This document shows positions 1 to 11,330 of a DNA stretch of 64,000 nt, piece by piece; position 1 is the stretch's first letter, and every line of letters begins with the position of its first letter. Location: NCBI GenBank assembly GCA_028583605.1, contig CM053327.1, forward strand, positions 28,450,126 through 28,514,125, read 5' to 3'. The notes beneath the pieces were generated by a model that was not told where the DNA came from, ran no database searches, and worked only from the letters and a program-made list of their open reading frames with translations. The DNA is from Dastarcus helophoroides. Its lineage: Eukaryota > Arthropoda > Insecta > Coleoptera > Bothrideridae. A program made the position numbers and the translations under genes.

Positions 1-1496
1 TTTAAGTTTAGCCACTTTTTAAATTTTGGATTTTATTGATTTTTTTCCAAAATTTCGACTTTTTTGAGGACAATTTAAAAAATTCCTACTTTTTTGAAAA
101 AATTGCTCGTTTTAAATCTCGATATTCTTTGGGAAGTTTTTTGCAAATTTTTTTTATTAAAAAATATTAATTTTTTTGCTGAAAATTTCGCCACTTTAAT
201 TTTGGACTATTTTTTGATTCTTTTTCCTCAAAATTTCGATTTATTTTAGAAAATTAGTACAACCTAAAAAATTTCTACTTTTTTGAAAAAATCGTTTTTT
301 TAAATCTCAATGTTTCAATTTAAAAATTTTAAGATCCTTTATTTTTTTAAATTTCAACTTTTTCGAAATTTTTCTGTAATCTTCAACTTTCTCCAAAATC
401 CATTTTTGAAAACGTTGACTTCCAAAATATTTTGATTTTTTTAAATTGTAACATTCTCTAAAAATCCTTTATTTTTTAAACTTGCAACTTTTTCGAAAAC
501 TGGAATTTTTTGAAAATTTTGTCTGTTTAAGAATGTTGATTTTTTTGAAAATTTTGGACTTTTTTGATTTTTTTTTCAACATTTCGTTTTTTTCAGGACA
601 TTTAAAAAATTCATACTTTTTTGAAAAAAATTGCTTTTTTTTAAATTGCGATGTTCTTGACGTTTTTTGAAAATTTTTTCTATTAAAAATACTAATTTTT
701 TTTTTGAAAATTTTGCCACTTTTCTATTTTGGACTTTTTTTTGATTTTTTTTTCAAAATTTCGATTTTTTTCAGAAAATTGGTACAACTTAAAAAAATTC
801 TACTTTTTTAAAAAAATCGTTTTTTTAAATCTCGATTTTCTTTCAAAAATTTTAAAAGAACATTTAAAAATGTTAAATTTTATTTTTGAAAGCTTAGCCA
901 CTTTTTAAATTTTGGACTCTTTTAATTTTTTTTCCAAAATTTCAACTTTTTTCAGGACAATTTAAGAAATTCCTACTTTTTTGAAAAAATTGCTATTTTT
1001 AAATCTTGATATTCTTTCAAAATTCATTTGAAAATTTTGTCTATTAAAAAATAATAATTTTTTTTTGAAAATTTCGCCACTTTTTAAGTTTGCACTATTT
1101 TTTGATTTTTTTTTTCAAAATTTTGACCTTTTTTAGAAAATAAATGCAACTTCAAAAATTTTTGCTTTTTTGAAAAAATCGTTTTTTTTTAATCTCGATA
1201 TTCTTTTAATTTTTTTTGGAATTTTTAAATATTTGACAAAATTTCGAATCTTTTTAAAATTTGAGCATATTTTTTAAAATTTTGATGTTTAAAAATTCAA
1301 AATTTTTTAAATTTTAATTTGTTTGCAAATCCCCACTATTTTATTGAAAATTTTAAGCTTTTATGACATTTTCGACATTTTTGACATTTTTTTAATCTTC
1401 CGCTTTTTTTATTATTTTACCTTTTTAAAATTTCGACTTTATTAAAAATTTTGAATTTCTTTAAATTTTGGCCCATTTTGAACTTTGTGACTATCA
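1..1496. repeat. AT-rich degenerate repeat block with 360-530 bp higher-order units
   Basis: T-rich on the + strand, built from recurring words such as AAATTTCGACTTTTT and TTTTTTGAAAATT. Marker phrases recur in order: CAGGACAATTTAA-like at about 66, 594 and 954, and AAATTGGTACAACTT-like at about 246, 775 and 1134. Spacings are therefore about 529 and 360 bp. A further related unit lies near 2290-2480. No coding potential: open frames are short and rich in F, L and K. This is satellite-like filler; no terminal structures were recognised, so the parent element is unknown. Confidence 0.8.
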
Positions 1497-1500
1497 ATAT

Positions 1501-1866
1501 TGTTACGTGCGTTATCGGTTCGAATTGATACACGTGATGGATTTATTCCCACTTTATTACTGAACTCAACTTGAATCACCACAATTTACAATTAACTCAC
1601 TTCTACTAACTTACTAATTGCACTGATTCTAACTGACTGACTCAAGGGAAAACTGACCGCCTTTTTATAGTTTCGGCCCGCGTTCTTCCAGAATTTTCGG
1701 CAGATAAGGCTTATCGAATGCCGAAATTTCTGGAACGCTTATCTGCCGTTTGTTTCGTTATCGCGGCCGCTTTCCCCTTATCAGAACCTTCTAGAAACCT
1801 TTTTTTATTTACTAAATTCTACAATTCTATCCTAAATCCTATTTCATCTATTTACATTGCGTTACA
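1501..1866 (-). mobile_element. Solo LTR, family L copy 1
   Basis: Reverse-oriented solo LTR of 366 bp, starting TGTTAC on + and ending GTTACA, flanked on both sides by ATAT. Read on the minus strand it has a GCGGCCGC palindrome, the inverted pair GCAGATAAG/CTTATCTGC, a TATA-like box, a run of TCAGTCAGT-type words at the likely initiator, and AATAAA before the end. These are the U3-R-U5 marks of an LTR retrotransposon. No internal region or partner LTR is adjacent, so it is a recombination-derived solo LTR. Five other copies lie in the window. The superfamily (Ty3/Gypsy likely) is inference. Confidence 0.85.
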
Positions 1867-1870
1867 ATAT

Positions 1871-3387
1871 TATGACTTTTTTGAAAATTACGATTTTTTT
1901 TCAATTTAAACTTGTCTGAATATCCTTACTTAGGAGGATTTTAACCTTTTATGAAAATTTAGACATTTTTATTCGACTACTTTTTAAAATGGCAACTTTT
2001 TTTTTTAATTTATTTTTCTAGGAAAAAGACTTTTATTTTAAATCCAAAGATTAAACTTTAAATTTTTTGAAAATTCAAGCACCTATTTTTTATAAATTTT
2101 AAGATTAAAGTAAAAGTTTCGGGTAAAAATATCTAAAGTAAAAAAAAAACTTTTTTATATAATTATTTTTCTTAATTTTTAACAATTTTTGAAAACCGAC
2201 TGTTTAAAATCTGGATTTTTTTTAATTGTAAGATTTTTCCAAAAATCCTTTATTTTCCAAAATTTCAATTTATTCAAAATTTTAGTTTTTTTTTATAAAT
2301 TTCGTTTATTAAAATAAGTTGAATTTTTTTTTGAAAATTGCGTCACATTTTAAATTTTGATTTTTTAATTTTTTGTCCATAATTTCGACATTTTTCAGAA
2401 AATTGGTGCAACTTCAAAAATTTCTACTTTTTTGAAAAAAATAGTTTTTTTAAGTCTCGATATATTTTCAAAATTTTTTGAAATTTCCGAATGTTCTATA
2501 AAATTTCGAAATTCTTTGAAATTTGCGCATATATTTAAAAATTTCGATGTTTAAAAATTGAAAGATTTTTGAATTTTAATTTTTTTGAAATCCCGACTTT
2601 CTGATTGAAATTTTTATGCTTTTATGTCATTTATGATATTTTTCAATTTTGTTTTATTTGCGTTTTTTTCATAATGTCAATTTTTTAAAAGTTTGACCTT
2701 TTTAAATATTTGAATTTTTTTCAAAATTTCGCCTTTTTTGAAATTTTTTATTATCAGTATTATGACTTTTTTAAAAATTACGATTTTTTTTTTAAATTTG
2801 AACTTGCCTTTGAATATCTTGAATTTACTCTTTAAGATTTTAACTTGTTATAAAAATTTTGACATTTTTAAAATTTTGACATTTTTAAAATTTCGACATT
2901 TTTAAAATTTCGACTACTTTTTAAAATTGGCAACTGATTTTGGAAAATATACACTTTCTTTTCTTAGACAAGGACATTTATTTTAAATTCAATGATTAAG
3001 GTTGAAATTTTGAAACTTGAAAAGTCACGAACTTATTTTTTTTTATAAATTCTAAGATTTAAGTAAAAGTTTCGAGCAAAAAGGTCTAAGTTAAAGAAGA
3101 ACTTTGTTACATAATTAAAAAAAATCTCCGTTTGACCTCAAATTTTCAAATTTAATCCAAAGGAGATTATCCCTTAAAATTTCGACTTTTTTGAAAATTT
3201 CAGGTTTTTTATTTTGGATATGCTCAAAAATTTTACATTTTTTCGAAAAGATCGACTATTCAAAATTTCGATGTTATTTAAATGGCGACATCCTTCCAAA
3301 ATTCCTTTATTTTTCAAAATAACGACTTTTTCGAAGATTTGGAATTTTTTGAAAATTATATCCTTATTACAAAATATCTACAGGAAA
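1871..3387. repeat. AT-rich degenerate repeat block
   Basis: Continuation of the T-rich repeat either side of solo LTR 1, so the LTR inserted into a pre-existing block. Words such as AAATTTCGACATTTTT recur, including a short triplication near 2866-2912. No gene signal. Confidence 0.75.
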
Positions 3388-3526
3388 GTTAGTAGTTAGT
3401 TGGTTAGTTAGTTAGTTGATTACTTAGTTAGTTAGTTAGTTAGTTAGTTAGTTGGTTAGTTAGTTAGTTATTTAGTTAGTTATTTAGTTAGTTAGTTAGT
3501 TAGTTTGTTAGTTAGTTAGGTAGTTG

Positions 3527-3592
<66 letters not shown>
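3388..3592. repeat. (TTAG)n tetranucleotide microsatellite
   Basis: About 205 bp of near-perfect GTTA/TTAG tetramers with a few TTGG, TTTG and TTGA variants. The unit is four bases, so this is not the five-base insect telomere repeat TTAGG. Confidence 0.95.
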
Positions 3593-3929
3593 CTCAATTT
3601 ATTGAAAACTAGCTAGCTTGGCAAATGTACCGCCTCAGAATTAATAAATATTGTTTTAACTTAGTAGCAGTACCTGCTTCCGAGTGAATTCTATGCAAAA
3701 AACCGCTAGAAACGGCCATAATCAAAACAGACACAGCGCTCTTTATTGGAAACTGGTTACAACACGTTTATGGTTAGTGTAGATAATGATACGCTTCTGT
3801 CATGTTTCTGTTATGAATCAGAGATGGCACTGTACACAGATTCCTTGTAAAAAAATTTTCGTAAATACTTTCGATGTTTTAGTAGTGATTTTGCCATTCG
3901 AGACCGAGACAAATGGAATAAGGCAAAGA
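3593..3929. other. Unclassified interval, no gene seen
   Basis: Ordinary-complexity sequence between the tetramer array and a family A repeat. One short open frame (3786-4007, +) runs into the family A repeat and has no recognisable similarity. I see no splice-supported gene. Confidence 0.4.
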
Positions 3930-4170
3930 TTGGAATACAAATATTGTCCACTGAAACCAAGAAAGATTAAAAAACACAACAAAGATTGCTCTAACGCGTT
4001 TCGATAGCCCAGCTATCATCTCCAGAGAGATACTGACAGTAGTATCTCTTTGAAGATGATAGCTTGGCTATCGAAACACCATTGTTGTGTTATTTAATCT
4101 TTCTTGGTTTTAGGGGACAATATTTGTTTTTCAGTTTTTGAAGACAGCCAAAGATCAGTCCGGATCACAA
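3930..4170. mobile_element. Family A palindromic repeat, copy 1 (nearly complete)
   Basis: Two inverted arms of about 115 bp meet near 4041. In outward order each arm has ATAGCTTGGCTATCGAAAC, an AACAAAG-type tract, AATCTTTCTTGGTTT, GGGGACAA, TTGTATTTCA and ACCAAGGACCAGTCCG. The right arm also carries a hammerhead-like core: CTGAAGA-type sequence, a GATAGC/GCTATC stem and GAAAC. The consensus end over all copies is TTTTGGTGGAACGGACTGG. No coding capacity, so it is a non-autonomous foldback element or inverted dimer. Confidence 0.85.
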
Positions 4171-4294
4171 GTAAAAGATATTTAAAATTCTTAAAAAGAC
4201 TTTTTTCTCAAACTTCAGAGTTAAGTTTTAAAATATTGTTGCTTTTTTAACTTGATTTTTAAGGCTTAATGTGAGCAAAAAATTATATATCAGT

Positions 4295-4416
4295 ACCCCT
4301 CTGAAGATGATAGCTTAGCTATCGAAACACACTTTGTTATGTTTTTAATTTTTTTTGGTTTCAAGGGACAAGGTTTGTATTTTAATTTTTGAAATCAGTC
4401 CTTTCCACCAAAAAAA
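4295..4416 (+). mobile_element. Family A, copy 2 (single arm)
   Basis: One arm only: CTGAAGATGATAGCTTAGCT, then GAAAC, TTTGGTTTC, GGGACAAG and the terminal CCACCAAAAA. The opposite arm is missing. It lies 125 bp beyond copy 1 in the same orientation as that copy's right arm. Confidence 0.8.
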
Positions 4417-5112
4417 GCAAAGATCCTTAAAATTCGTCCAGTCGTCCTAGAGTTATATTATAACTAACACGACTTTGTTTTATATATATATAGTCTGAAA
4501 ACAGTGTCAAAATTTAAAAAAGAAGTAAATTTCTAAAAAATAGCAAAAACATTTCGAAATTTTTTCTAAGAGACCTCTACTCTACTCTGTATTCTCTTTT
4601 CTTAAAAGTTACTTTTTTCTAATTTTCGGCTTTAACCATGAAATTTAGATCTCTGAATATTTCCACTTTTTTTTTGTAAGTGAAGCTTTATTTAGAAACT
4701 TGAACTTTAAAATTGAAATTAAAAAAATTGTACTTTCAATTTTAAACATTTTTAAAAAAGTCTAAATTTTGAAAACAAACAAAATTTCCTTTTGAAGTTT
4801 TCTTTCTCGACCTGCTTCCCCATTTGGTACGACACGCCATCCACTGGCGTGCAAAAACGAGTATATAAGTTCATTTATCGATAATTAAAAAAATAGTTCT
4901 ACCTTTTAAAGAAGAAATTTGAACTTTTCGCGGCCTTTTCAAGTCAATTTGTGACTAATAGGAGGATGGATCCTTAAGTAGACTATATGTACTAGAATAT
5001 TCGATATCTCAAAGGGACAATTACGTATCTACTTAAGGGTATTGATTTCTTATAAATATTCGATAGATGTCTCGAACATATGAGTCATTTATCTGGCTGA
5101 GTATTTCTTTTG
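4417..5112. other. AT-rich interval with no gene
   Basis: Mixed AT-rich sequence with a short TA run near 4481 and, at about 4815-4860, a slightly GC-richer patch. Nothing recognisable. Confidence 0.4.
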
Positions 5113-5197
5113 AGTAAAGCTGTCCATACACTTTGGAGTCAATGTCACAGGCAGACAGACTGTAAAATTGACCATATATTGTATGGACAGCTTTACT
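5113..5197. repeat. 18-bp perfect inverted repeat
   Basis: AGTAAAGCTGTCCATACA (5113-5130) is repeated exactly in inverted orientation at 5180-5197, separated by 49 bp. It could be a hairpin or a tiny foldback remnant. It sits within a minus-strand open frame (5089-5370) that I could not assign to any family. Confidence 0.8.
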
Positions 5198-5615
5198 AGA
5201 AGCTCTTCAGTCTGTTGCGATATTTCCGCATTGGTTTTTGTATCAAACTGATTTGAATGAAGCATATCGTAATATTTAAAGAACGCCATCGATTTCCCTC
5301 CAAAGCTTCTAGCTCTGTCAAGTCGAACGGTTGGATTATTTTGGTCATGTTTTGATTTCCCATATACCATATTGATTTAGAATCTCTCGAGTCGGTGTAT
5401 TTCATCCGGGCTTACCGCGCTAAAGCCGTTACTGATTTTGTTTTTATTTAAAGTGGGGATATGCTCGCGATTCGCACTTTTCCTATCAAAGCAAATCAGA
5501 TCAAAAGGAAGGAAAATAAAGACCTGCTACTCTTTTAACATCACGCCGTTCGAGGCACCACGCACTCAATTTGCTTTGATGCCGTTTTCACCGCCGAAAA
5601 ATGATTCCGCTACGA
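5198..5615. other. Unclassified, moderately GC interval
   Basis: Less AT-biased than its surroundings and directly outside the left end of the large element at 5624. Overlapping small open frames occur on both strands (up to 93 codons, minus) without a recognised domain. It could be host intergenic DNA or an old element. Confidence 0.35.
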
Positions 5616-5699
5616 CTTGTGTGCATAGGCGTAGCTAGAATAGGGCAGGGTAGGGCACGTAGGGCACGTGGGCCCCTCTGGCTTGTGCAGCTAAACGAA

Positions 5700-6561
5700 A
5701 ATTTATATTCAACTGAGACTTTTTCTAAAAAATGTCCAATCGTGAAAAATTTGTCCTTTGTTAAAATATCGGTATTTTCTAGAAAAGATTTACTTCTGGA
5801 ATTTTTTTTTTATTTATAAAATTCGATTTTTTTTGGTCAGAATCCACCTTTTACAAAATTTCGAATTTTAATCTCAAAATTCATTGTTGTTATTTTACCA
5901 TTTCTCAAAATCTAAAATTTCGACTTTTCTTTAAATTTTGATTTTATGCAATTTGTTGTTTATCAAGATTAACCTTTTTCTTTCAAATTTGATCGATCTT
6001 GAAAGTGTTTATAATTGAAATACGACTTTCTGGAAATTTTAACTTGTTTCTCAAAATTGTTGGGGCAGATCAGGCCACGTCTCCGCCTACGATTCAAGCA
6101 GCCATAAAAAAATTCGCGAAGTTTCATTTTTCTTGAAATTCATCACTTTTCCAAAATTTCGATAAAATTAGACTCTTTGAAGAATTTTGAGTTTTTACTA
6201 AAGTTTACTTTTCTCAAAATTTCGATCTTTTTATTAAATTTTTTAATTTTTGTTTTTTAAATTCGTTTCGGTTTATCAAAAGCAAAAAATCAAAATTTTC
6301 AAAAAAAAAAGAATTTCAAAAAATCAAAATTTCGCTATTTTTCATAACTATTAAACTTTATTAACGATTAAAAACCAACAGATATTAAAAATTTTGCAAT
6401 GTTTCGAAAACTATTCAATTTTTTTTCAAAATCCGTCTTTTTTTTTGAAAATTCGTTGACTGTTTCTCTTAAAATTAGTTTAAATTCGTCTTTTTCGAAG
6501 TTTCGACTTCATAAATTCTACTTTTTGTACTCTTTTTTCCAAAAATATTTTTTTTTTCGTC
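5700..6561. repeat. AT-rich degenerate repeat inside element 1, left part
   Basis: T-rich words with TTTCGAC spacing, interrupted by the GC-richer GGGGCAGATCAGGCCACG patch near 6062-6080. Contains the family G half-repeat at 6341-6395. Confidence 0.7.
6341..6395 (-). repeat. Family G half-repeat
   Basis: Starts TTCATAACTATTAAACTTT and continues with TATTAACGATTAAAA. The same sequence forms both arms of the inverted repeat at 35053-35168 and the end of the fragment at 56286-56339. Confidence 0.65.
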
Positions 6562-6572
6562 AAAATTCTGCC

Positions 6573-6882
6573 GTATGCAAGTAGAATGCAACCTAGACTA
6601 CAAATTCATGCAGCCCTCCAGGCATGTATAGTGAACCATAGGTAACTGAACTACCAACAGTTGAAACACTGCCACCTAGCGAAGCGGTTGCTCTCTAGGA
6701 AAGTTCCCAGAAGACAAGGATTCTTTAATGCCCAGGTTTGAACATTTATTAGATTCGAAGTTTGGAAACCAAATCCCTGTTTCGATCTGACAAACTGACC
6801 AGATTTAACAAGATCGAAACCGGTATTTGGTTTCCAAACTTCGAATCCGATAAATGTTCAAACCTATTGGTCTAGGCATTTT
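6573..6882. mobile_element. Family B repeat, copy 1, with 11-bp TSD
   Basis: 310-bp insertion flanked by AAAATTCTGCC at 6562-6572 and 6883-6893. The first part (to about 6795) is in reverse orientation and the last 90 bp in forward orientation, so it is head-to-head like the large copy at 52925. The forward part holds a decayed hammerhead: CTGACCA (consensus CTGANGA), stem II, GAAAC, and a GGTA then TTTGG cleavage region. It sits in the AT-rich interior of element 1, so it is younger than that interior. No open frame. Confidence 0.85.
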
Positions 6883-6893
6883 AAAATTCTGCC

Positions 6894-8784
6894 ACTCTTC
6901 TAAATAATTATCTTTTTTACTAATTTCGACTTTTTTAAATTTGACTCCAGAAGTGTTGCCTTATTTTCGAAATTTCGACATCAATTTTAAAACCCAATGT
7001 TTTAGTTCCTGGAACTCTTGTCTTTTTCCTCCAAACTGGCTTTTTCTTGAAATTTCGGTTTCCTCAAAATTCGTCTATTTTCTCTTAGCTCGGCATGTTA
7101 TCAACAATTAAAAATGTTGAGAAAAATATTTTTGGGTACTTTCGAGAAAAAGATTTCTTATACATTCAATTTCTTGATTAAAATTTAAGTAATGTCAAAA
7201 TTAGAATAAAAAAGGAAAATTTCGAAAATAATGTACTTGGAAATTGCTGATTTTTTCACAATATTTGACTTTTGGAAACATTTTGGCATTATTTAGAATT
7301 TTCAGTGTTTTTTTGAGTTCTTCCGAAAGGTTGGGTTTTTATTCAATTTTGGTTTTCTAAAAAATCCTTTCCCAAAATAGGGTTTTTTTCTCAAAATTCG
7401 TTGCTTTCGAAATTACGACTTTATTTTACTTTTTTCTCTCAAAATTAAACTTTCATTTTTTTAATTTTTGGTTTTTTCTGATTTTTTTTTAAATTTAAAT
7501 TTCCGAAAAATGTTTCTGAAAAGTGCGAATTTTTTCACAATATTCGACTTTTGGAGATATTTTGGTTGGAAATGTTAATTATTATTAGAATTTTTAACAT
7601 TTTCGATTTTTTTCGAAAAGTTGGGTTTTTATTCTAAATTTGATTTTCTAAAAATTCCGAGTTGCCCAAATTGTTTTTTTCCCGAAATTCATCGCTTTCG
7701 TAAGCAAGACATTTCGATTGTATCTTTCAAAATTCATTTTTTTTTCGAAGCCAATTTTTTTGACATTCGACTTTTTTTGAATTTTTGTTTTCCTTTTTCA
7801 TTTAAATTTCGGAACATTTCATGTTTCTCAAAATTTGTCTGACTTTGAAAACTTTAACTTGTACTTTAAAATGCGATATTTTGGAAATCTCCACTTGCTT
7901 ACAGTAGACAATTTTCTCCAAATTTCAACTGTTTCTGAAAATTGCGTCTATTTTTTTACAAATCTTGACCTTTAAAAATAGATTTTTTTTGAAAGGTTAG
8001 GTTTTTATTGGTTTTTTTCTCAAAAATTCGTCTCTTTCGAAATTGTTGTCAAAAATTTTACTTTTGCCCTCAAAACTTTATCTTAAATTTTGATTTTCCT
8101 TCAATTTCAACCTTTTTCTCGACATTTCAACGGTATTTTTCAAAAATGGTTTTTTTATTTCGAAATCCATTTTTTTAATATTTTTTTGATAACATGCGAT
8201 ATTTTTGAACATTTCTACTTTTCTTTTTTTTCAAAATCCATTTTTTTAATATTTGTATCTTTTTTAAAATTTTTTTTATTTTTAATTTGACATTTCCAAA
8301 ATTTAATGTTTGTCTTTATTCCGAAATTTTGATAAAATGCGATATTTTTGAACATTTCTACTTGCAATGGGACATTTTCTCAAAATTTCAACTTTTTTAA
8401 AAATTGGATTAACGTTTGAGTAAAAATCTGAATATTCGAAACTTCGAAAAAAATATATTTTGTGAATTTTAAGATAATAACAAAACTGAAATAAAGTAGC
8501 AATTCTGAAGAACATATTTTTGAGGACTGACTTCTTTTCTTCAAATTCTATTTTACAATTAGTCTAGCAATTGTCAAATTTTGCACAAAATTCGACTTTT
8601 TAAAATTTCGACTCTTTTTCATCAACATTTCGACAGTTTTCGAAGTTTTCTGAAAGGTTCGGTTCTTGTTTTAGATTCAATTTGTTGACAGTTTCCTCAA
8701 AGTTGGGTTCTACTTCCAAATTGCAAATTTAATTTGAAAATTCAATTCCCCAGGTCGTATAGTTAAGTTTTAATATTTTTTTCT
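6894..8784. repeat. AT-rich degenerate repeat inside element 1, right part
   Basis: T-rich block with local duplications: CACAATATTTGACTTTTGGA near 7257 recurs as a variant near 7535, and TGCGATATTTTTGAACATTT near 8197 recurs near 8338. No gene. Confidence 0.7.
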
Positions 8785-8976
8785 TTTTTTTTGGTGAAAC
8801 GGATTGGTCCTTGGTTATCTTCAAAAATTGAGATACAAATCTTGCCCTGAAACCCATAAAGATTAAAAAACACAACAAAGGTTGCTCTAGCCCGTTTCGA
8901 CAGCCAAGCTATCCTCTTCGGAGAGGTAATCTTTCTTGGTTTCATGGGACAAGATTTGTATTTCAATTTTTCAAGT
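8785..8976. mobile_element. Family A, copy 3
   Basis: Starts with the consensus end TTTTTGGTGAAACGG and runs through the left arm (CCATAAAGATT, ACACAACAAAGG, GTTTCGACAGCC). It then jumps to AATCTTTCTTGGTTTC of the right arm with the palindrome centre deleted. Inserted in element 1. Confidence 0.8.
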
Positions 8977-9105
8977 TGCAGTAGTTAATTAGAAATATAC
9001 ATATACTCATTCCAAACGTTTTCCCGTTTTCTTGTTTTTATCAATTTTTCAAAAGGATTTTTGCTCCTCCCTGAACGAAATTCTGCCTACGACCATGCTT
9101 GTGTG

Positions 9106-10894
9106 TGTTATTTGCTATTGCCTTGCTGCCTCGTCGATCGATTTAAAATAATACGTGCAACGAGATAATCAGAAAATTTATTGAATCGACTTTGGATCCA
9201 CGTGGTCTATGGAATTAAATGAATTTCTTTGCAAACAAACGCAGAAACCGTCCAAAATTAAATTTTTGAAGTTGTTAAATTAACTGATCAATTTGTTTTG
9301 TTTTTATGTTTTCATTTGTCTCCGTTTTTAATTAAAAAACAGCTTGCTAAACGAGGACGATAGATGGTGCTGTCGATAAAATATACTTTTTCATTTATAT
9401 GTAAAATCAGTTTGGATAAGCATAACAACCAGCTAGGCGCAGTTTTACAGAGTTAGTGCAGCTTGCAGAATGATGATCTGCTCAAATTCATTGATATGGT
9501 CATGTACATATTTAGGTGTCTGGCGAGTTTTTAGATATACATTGGACAGCAAGTTGCTCCCTCACGCGACAGATAACACTATCAGACATTATATTAAAAG
9601 AATCCTACGGCAAAGTTATGACTTATCGTTAGATTATTTACCATTTTTGAAAGGTTCCCATACAGCACCTAAATCAGATTAAAGATATCATATTTTAGCG
9701 ATATCTTTAGGAGACACAGAAAGGTTAACATTTGGATAACTTTTTTTAGTCGTCAGATTACTGACATCTAACAGATATCTATAAGATGATTTTGATAGAT
9801 GTCTTTAGGAGGAGAAATCTTTGTGTTAACATAATGTTAACTTTCTGACCTTATTTCCCGAAGTCAGACTCTAAAAAATGATGACTCCAAGAGCTCTTTA
9901 AGAGAGCTTATTGCTAAGGGGGGTTAATTACTCTTTCTGTATATAATGTTACTTCGGGAGTACTTGGAACAGTTTTTTGGGATAAAACGTAACCTATTAA
10001 CGAACTTGCCTTGCAAGGTACTCCTATACCAACTTTGGTCAAAATCGCTTTAGTAATTGAGCCGAAAAATGAGACAAACAGAAAGAAACACACTTTCGCA
10101 CTTATGTGTTAGTTAGAATTAGAATTAAACCAAAAGCTCATATTGCTTTGTCTGGTTGGCGCCAAATTTAATTTTTTTTTATTTTGAACTTAGAAAGTTC
10201 ATAATACGACAAAGTATTCATAATTGACGCCCAACACTTCAAGATTTATTTTTTAATATTCCCAATAAAAAAAAATGTTTTTGAAAGATATAAATGAAAA
10301 AATCAACCCATTTTTTTTTTGTAGGGACTTTAAAATGGATCACTTTAATACTCTATAATTTTGCGTGTACTGTATGTCAGGTTTTTGTATAATTTTGTTA
10401 TTTATTCTGTATTTTAAAAATCTGTTGCTAATACCTGTACATATAGAGGCTAATTTCAGGGGGATGAAGTTACCAGTGATAGCTAGTTATTAATAAGAAT
10501 TAAATGGTAACATGGCAAAGTTTTACCTTTTTCAGAAAAGAAAACGTTTGACTTTGAATGCAATTAAATGAAATAGTCCCTCCATAATAAATCGTGTAAA
10601 ATTCATAAAATCAGAATTGAATAGTGTTAGCAAAATAGCTTCCGACAAGTGAACAAAATGCAAAACATATAAATACGTTTTCTATTTAGAAGCACGCAAG
10701 GTTAAACCCGATTTAACTAATTGTTACAAAACGTAATCCTCGCGTTGAATTTCCTCCGCGCTGTTACGGTTATATGGAAATTCGATCAAAGGTTCTAAAA
10801 CAACGAAGCGCACACAATCTTATCATCGTAAGTCAGTTGTATTTGACACATTTTAATTAATTTGCAAACAGATAGAAATTGGTTTAAAAAAGTT
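9106..10894. other. Unclassified interval, 1.8 kb
   Basis: Ordinary-complexity sequence outside the AT-rich repeat. The piece at about 9447-9497 (GTGCAGCTTGCAGAATGATG) recurs diverged at about 11556-11606, so part is repetitive. A 70-codon frame at 9470-9682 has no recognised domain. No splice-supported gene. Confidence 0.4.
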
Positions 10895-10899
10895 GTTAT

Positions 10900-11330
10900 G
10901 TTTTGCTCAATTAATTGTTCTGTATTGAAACAGTCGAACTTGCTAAAAGTTAAAAATGTTTACAACAAACAACCGTAGACCGATTTTGACTGTCCTTGGC
11001 CTTATCAGTAGGGTATGGTCGCTGTAAACATTTCCAACTTTTAACTATTATTCAGCCACATACTTACATAGCTGAGTGGTTGAGTGGTTGAGTATTTACT
11101 CAACGGACGTGACTTCCATTCAGTAACTTGTAACTGACCTTCGATTGATTTACGAGAAATATTTTTGCTGTATTCTAACTGAAGTAATTATTGCTTAAGA
11201 TTACAAAGAAGATTATGTATGATGCAACTAAGATTATAAGGTCACTAGCAGTGCAGTAACATGTCATGTCGAAGACGCTTGTATTTAGTGGATGTTGCTA
11301 TGCAACCCACAGTACGAGAATAAATATTGC
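10900..11330 (-). mobile_element. Family C repeat, copy 1 (diverged)
   Basis: Minus-strand homologue of the family C unit at 40527-40766. It shares CAGTTACAAGTTA, AAAAGTTGGAAATG, the hammerhead region and the CTGTTT-like 3' tail. It extends further upstream (to about 11330) with sequence also found beside copy 2 (GGATGTTGCTATGCAACCC). Heavily diverged. Confidence 0.65.
10961..11037 (-). ncRNA. Decayed hammerhead ribozyme, family C copy 1
   Basis: The minus strand reads CTGATAAGGCC, AAGGA, then a mutated AGTCAAAAT in place of GGCCGAAAC, then CGGTC followed by TACGG. The conserved G of CUGANGA and the GAAA core are altered, so cleavage is not expected. The homology to intact copy 3 is clear. 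Confidence 0.5.

Larger units (their letters stand above)
5624..9097. mobile_element. hAT-like non-autonomous element 1 (3.5 kb) filled with AT-rich repeat
   Basis: Left terminus CATAGGCGTAGCTAGAAT; right terminus ATTCTGCCTACGACCATG, whose complement CATGGTCGTAGGCAGAAT matches it at most positions. Both sides carry the perfect 8-bp TSD CTTGTGTG (5616-5623 and 9098-9105), the length typical of hAT transposons. There is no transposase; the interior is T-rich degenerate repeat plus later insertions (family B at 6573, family A at 8785). A near-terminal motif at about 6063-6095 (CCGCCTACG) suggests an inner, older terminus. The hAT assignment rests on TSD length only. Confidence 0.75.

Noticed and set aside
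3388..3592. TTAG repeat as an interstitial telomere
   Set aside because: The unit is the tetramer TTAG, not the insect pentamer TTAGG; it is an ordinary microsatellite.
5089..5405. Minus-strand frame as a transposase fragment
   Set aside because: Only a vague resemblance to mariner spacing around a Gly-Lys-Ser stretch; no catalytic motif could be placed, so it was left unassigned.
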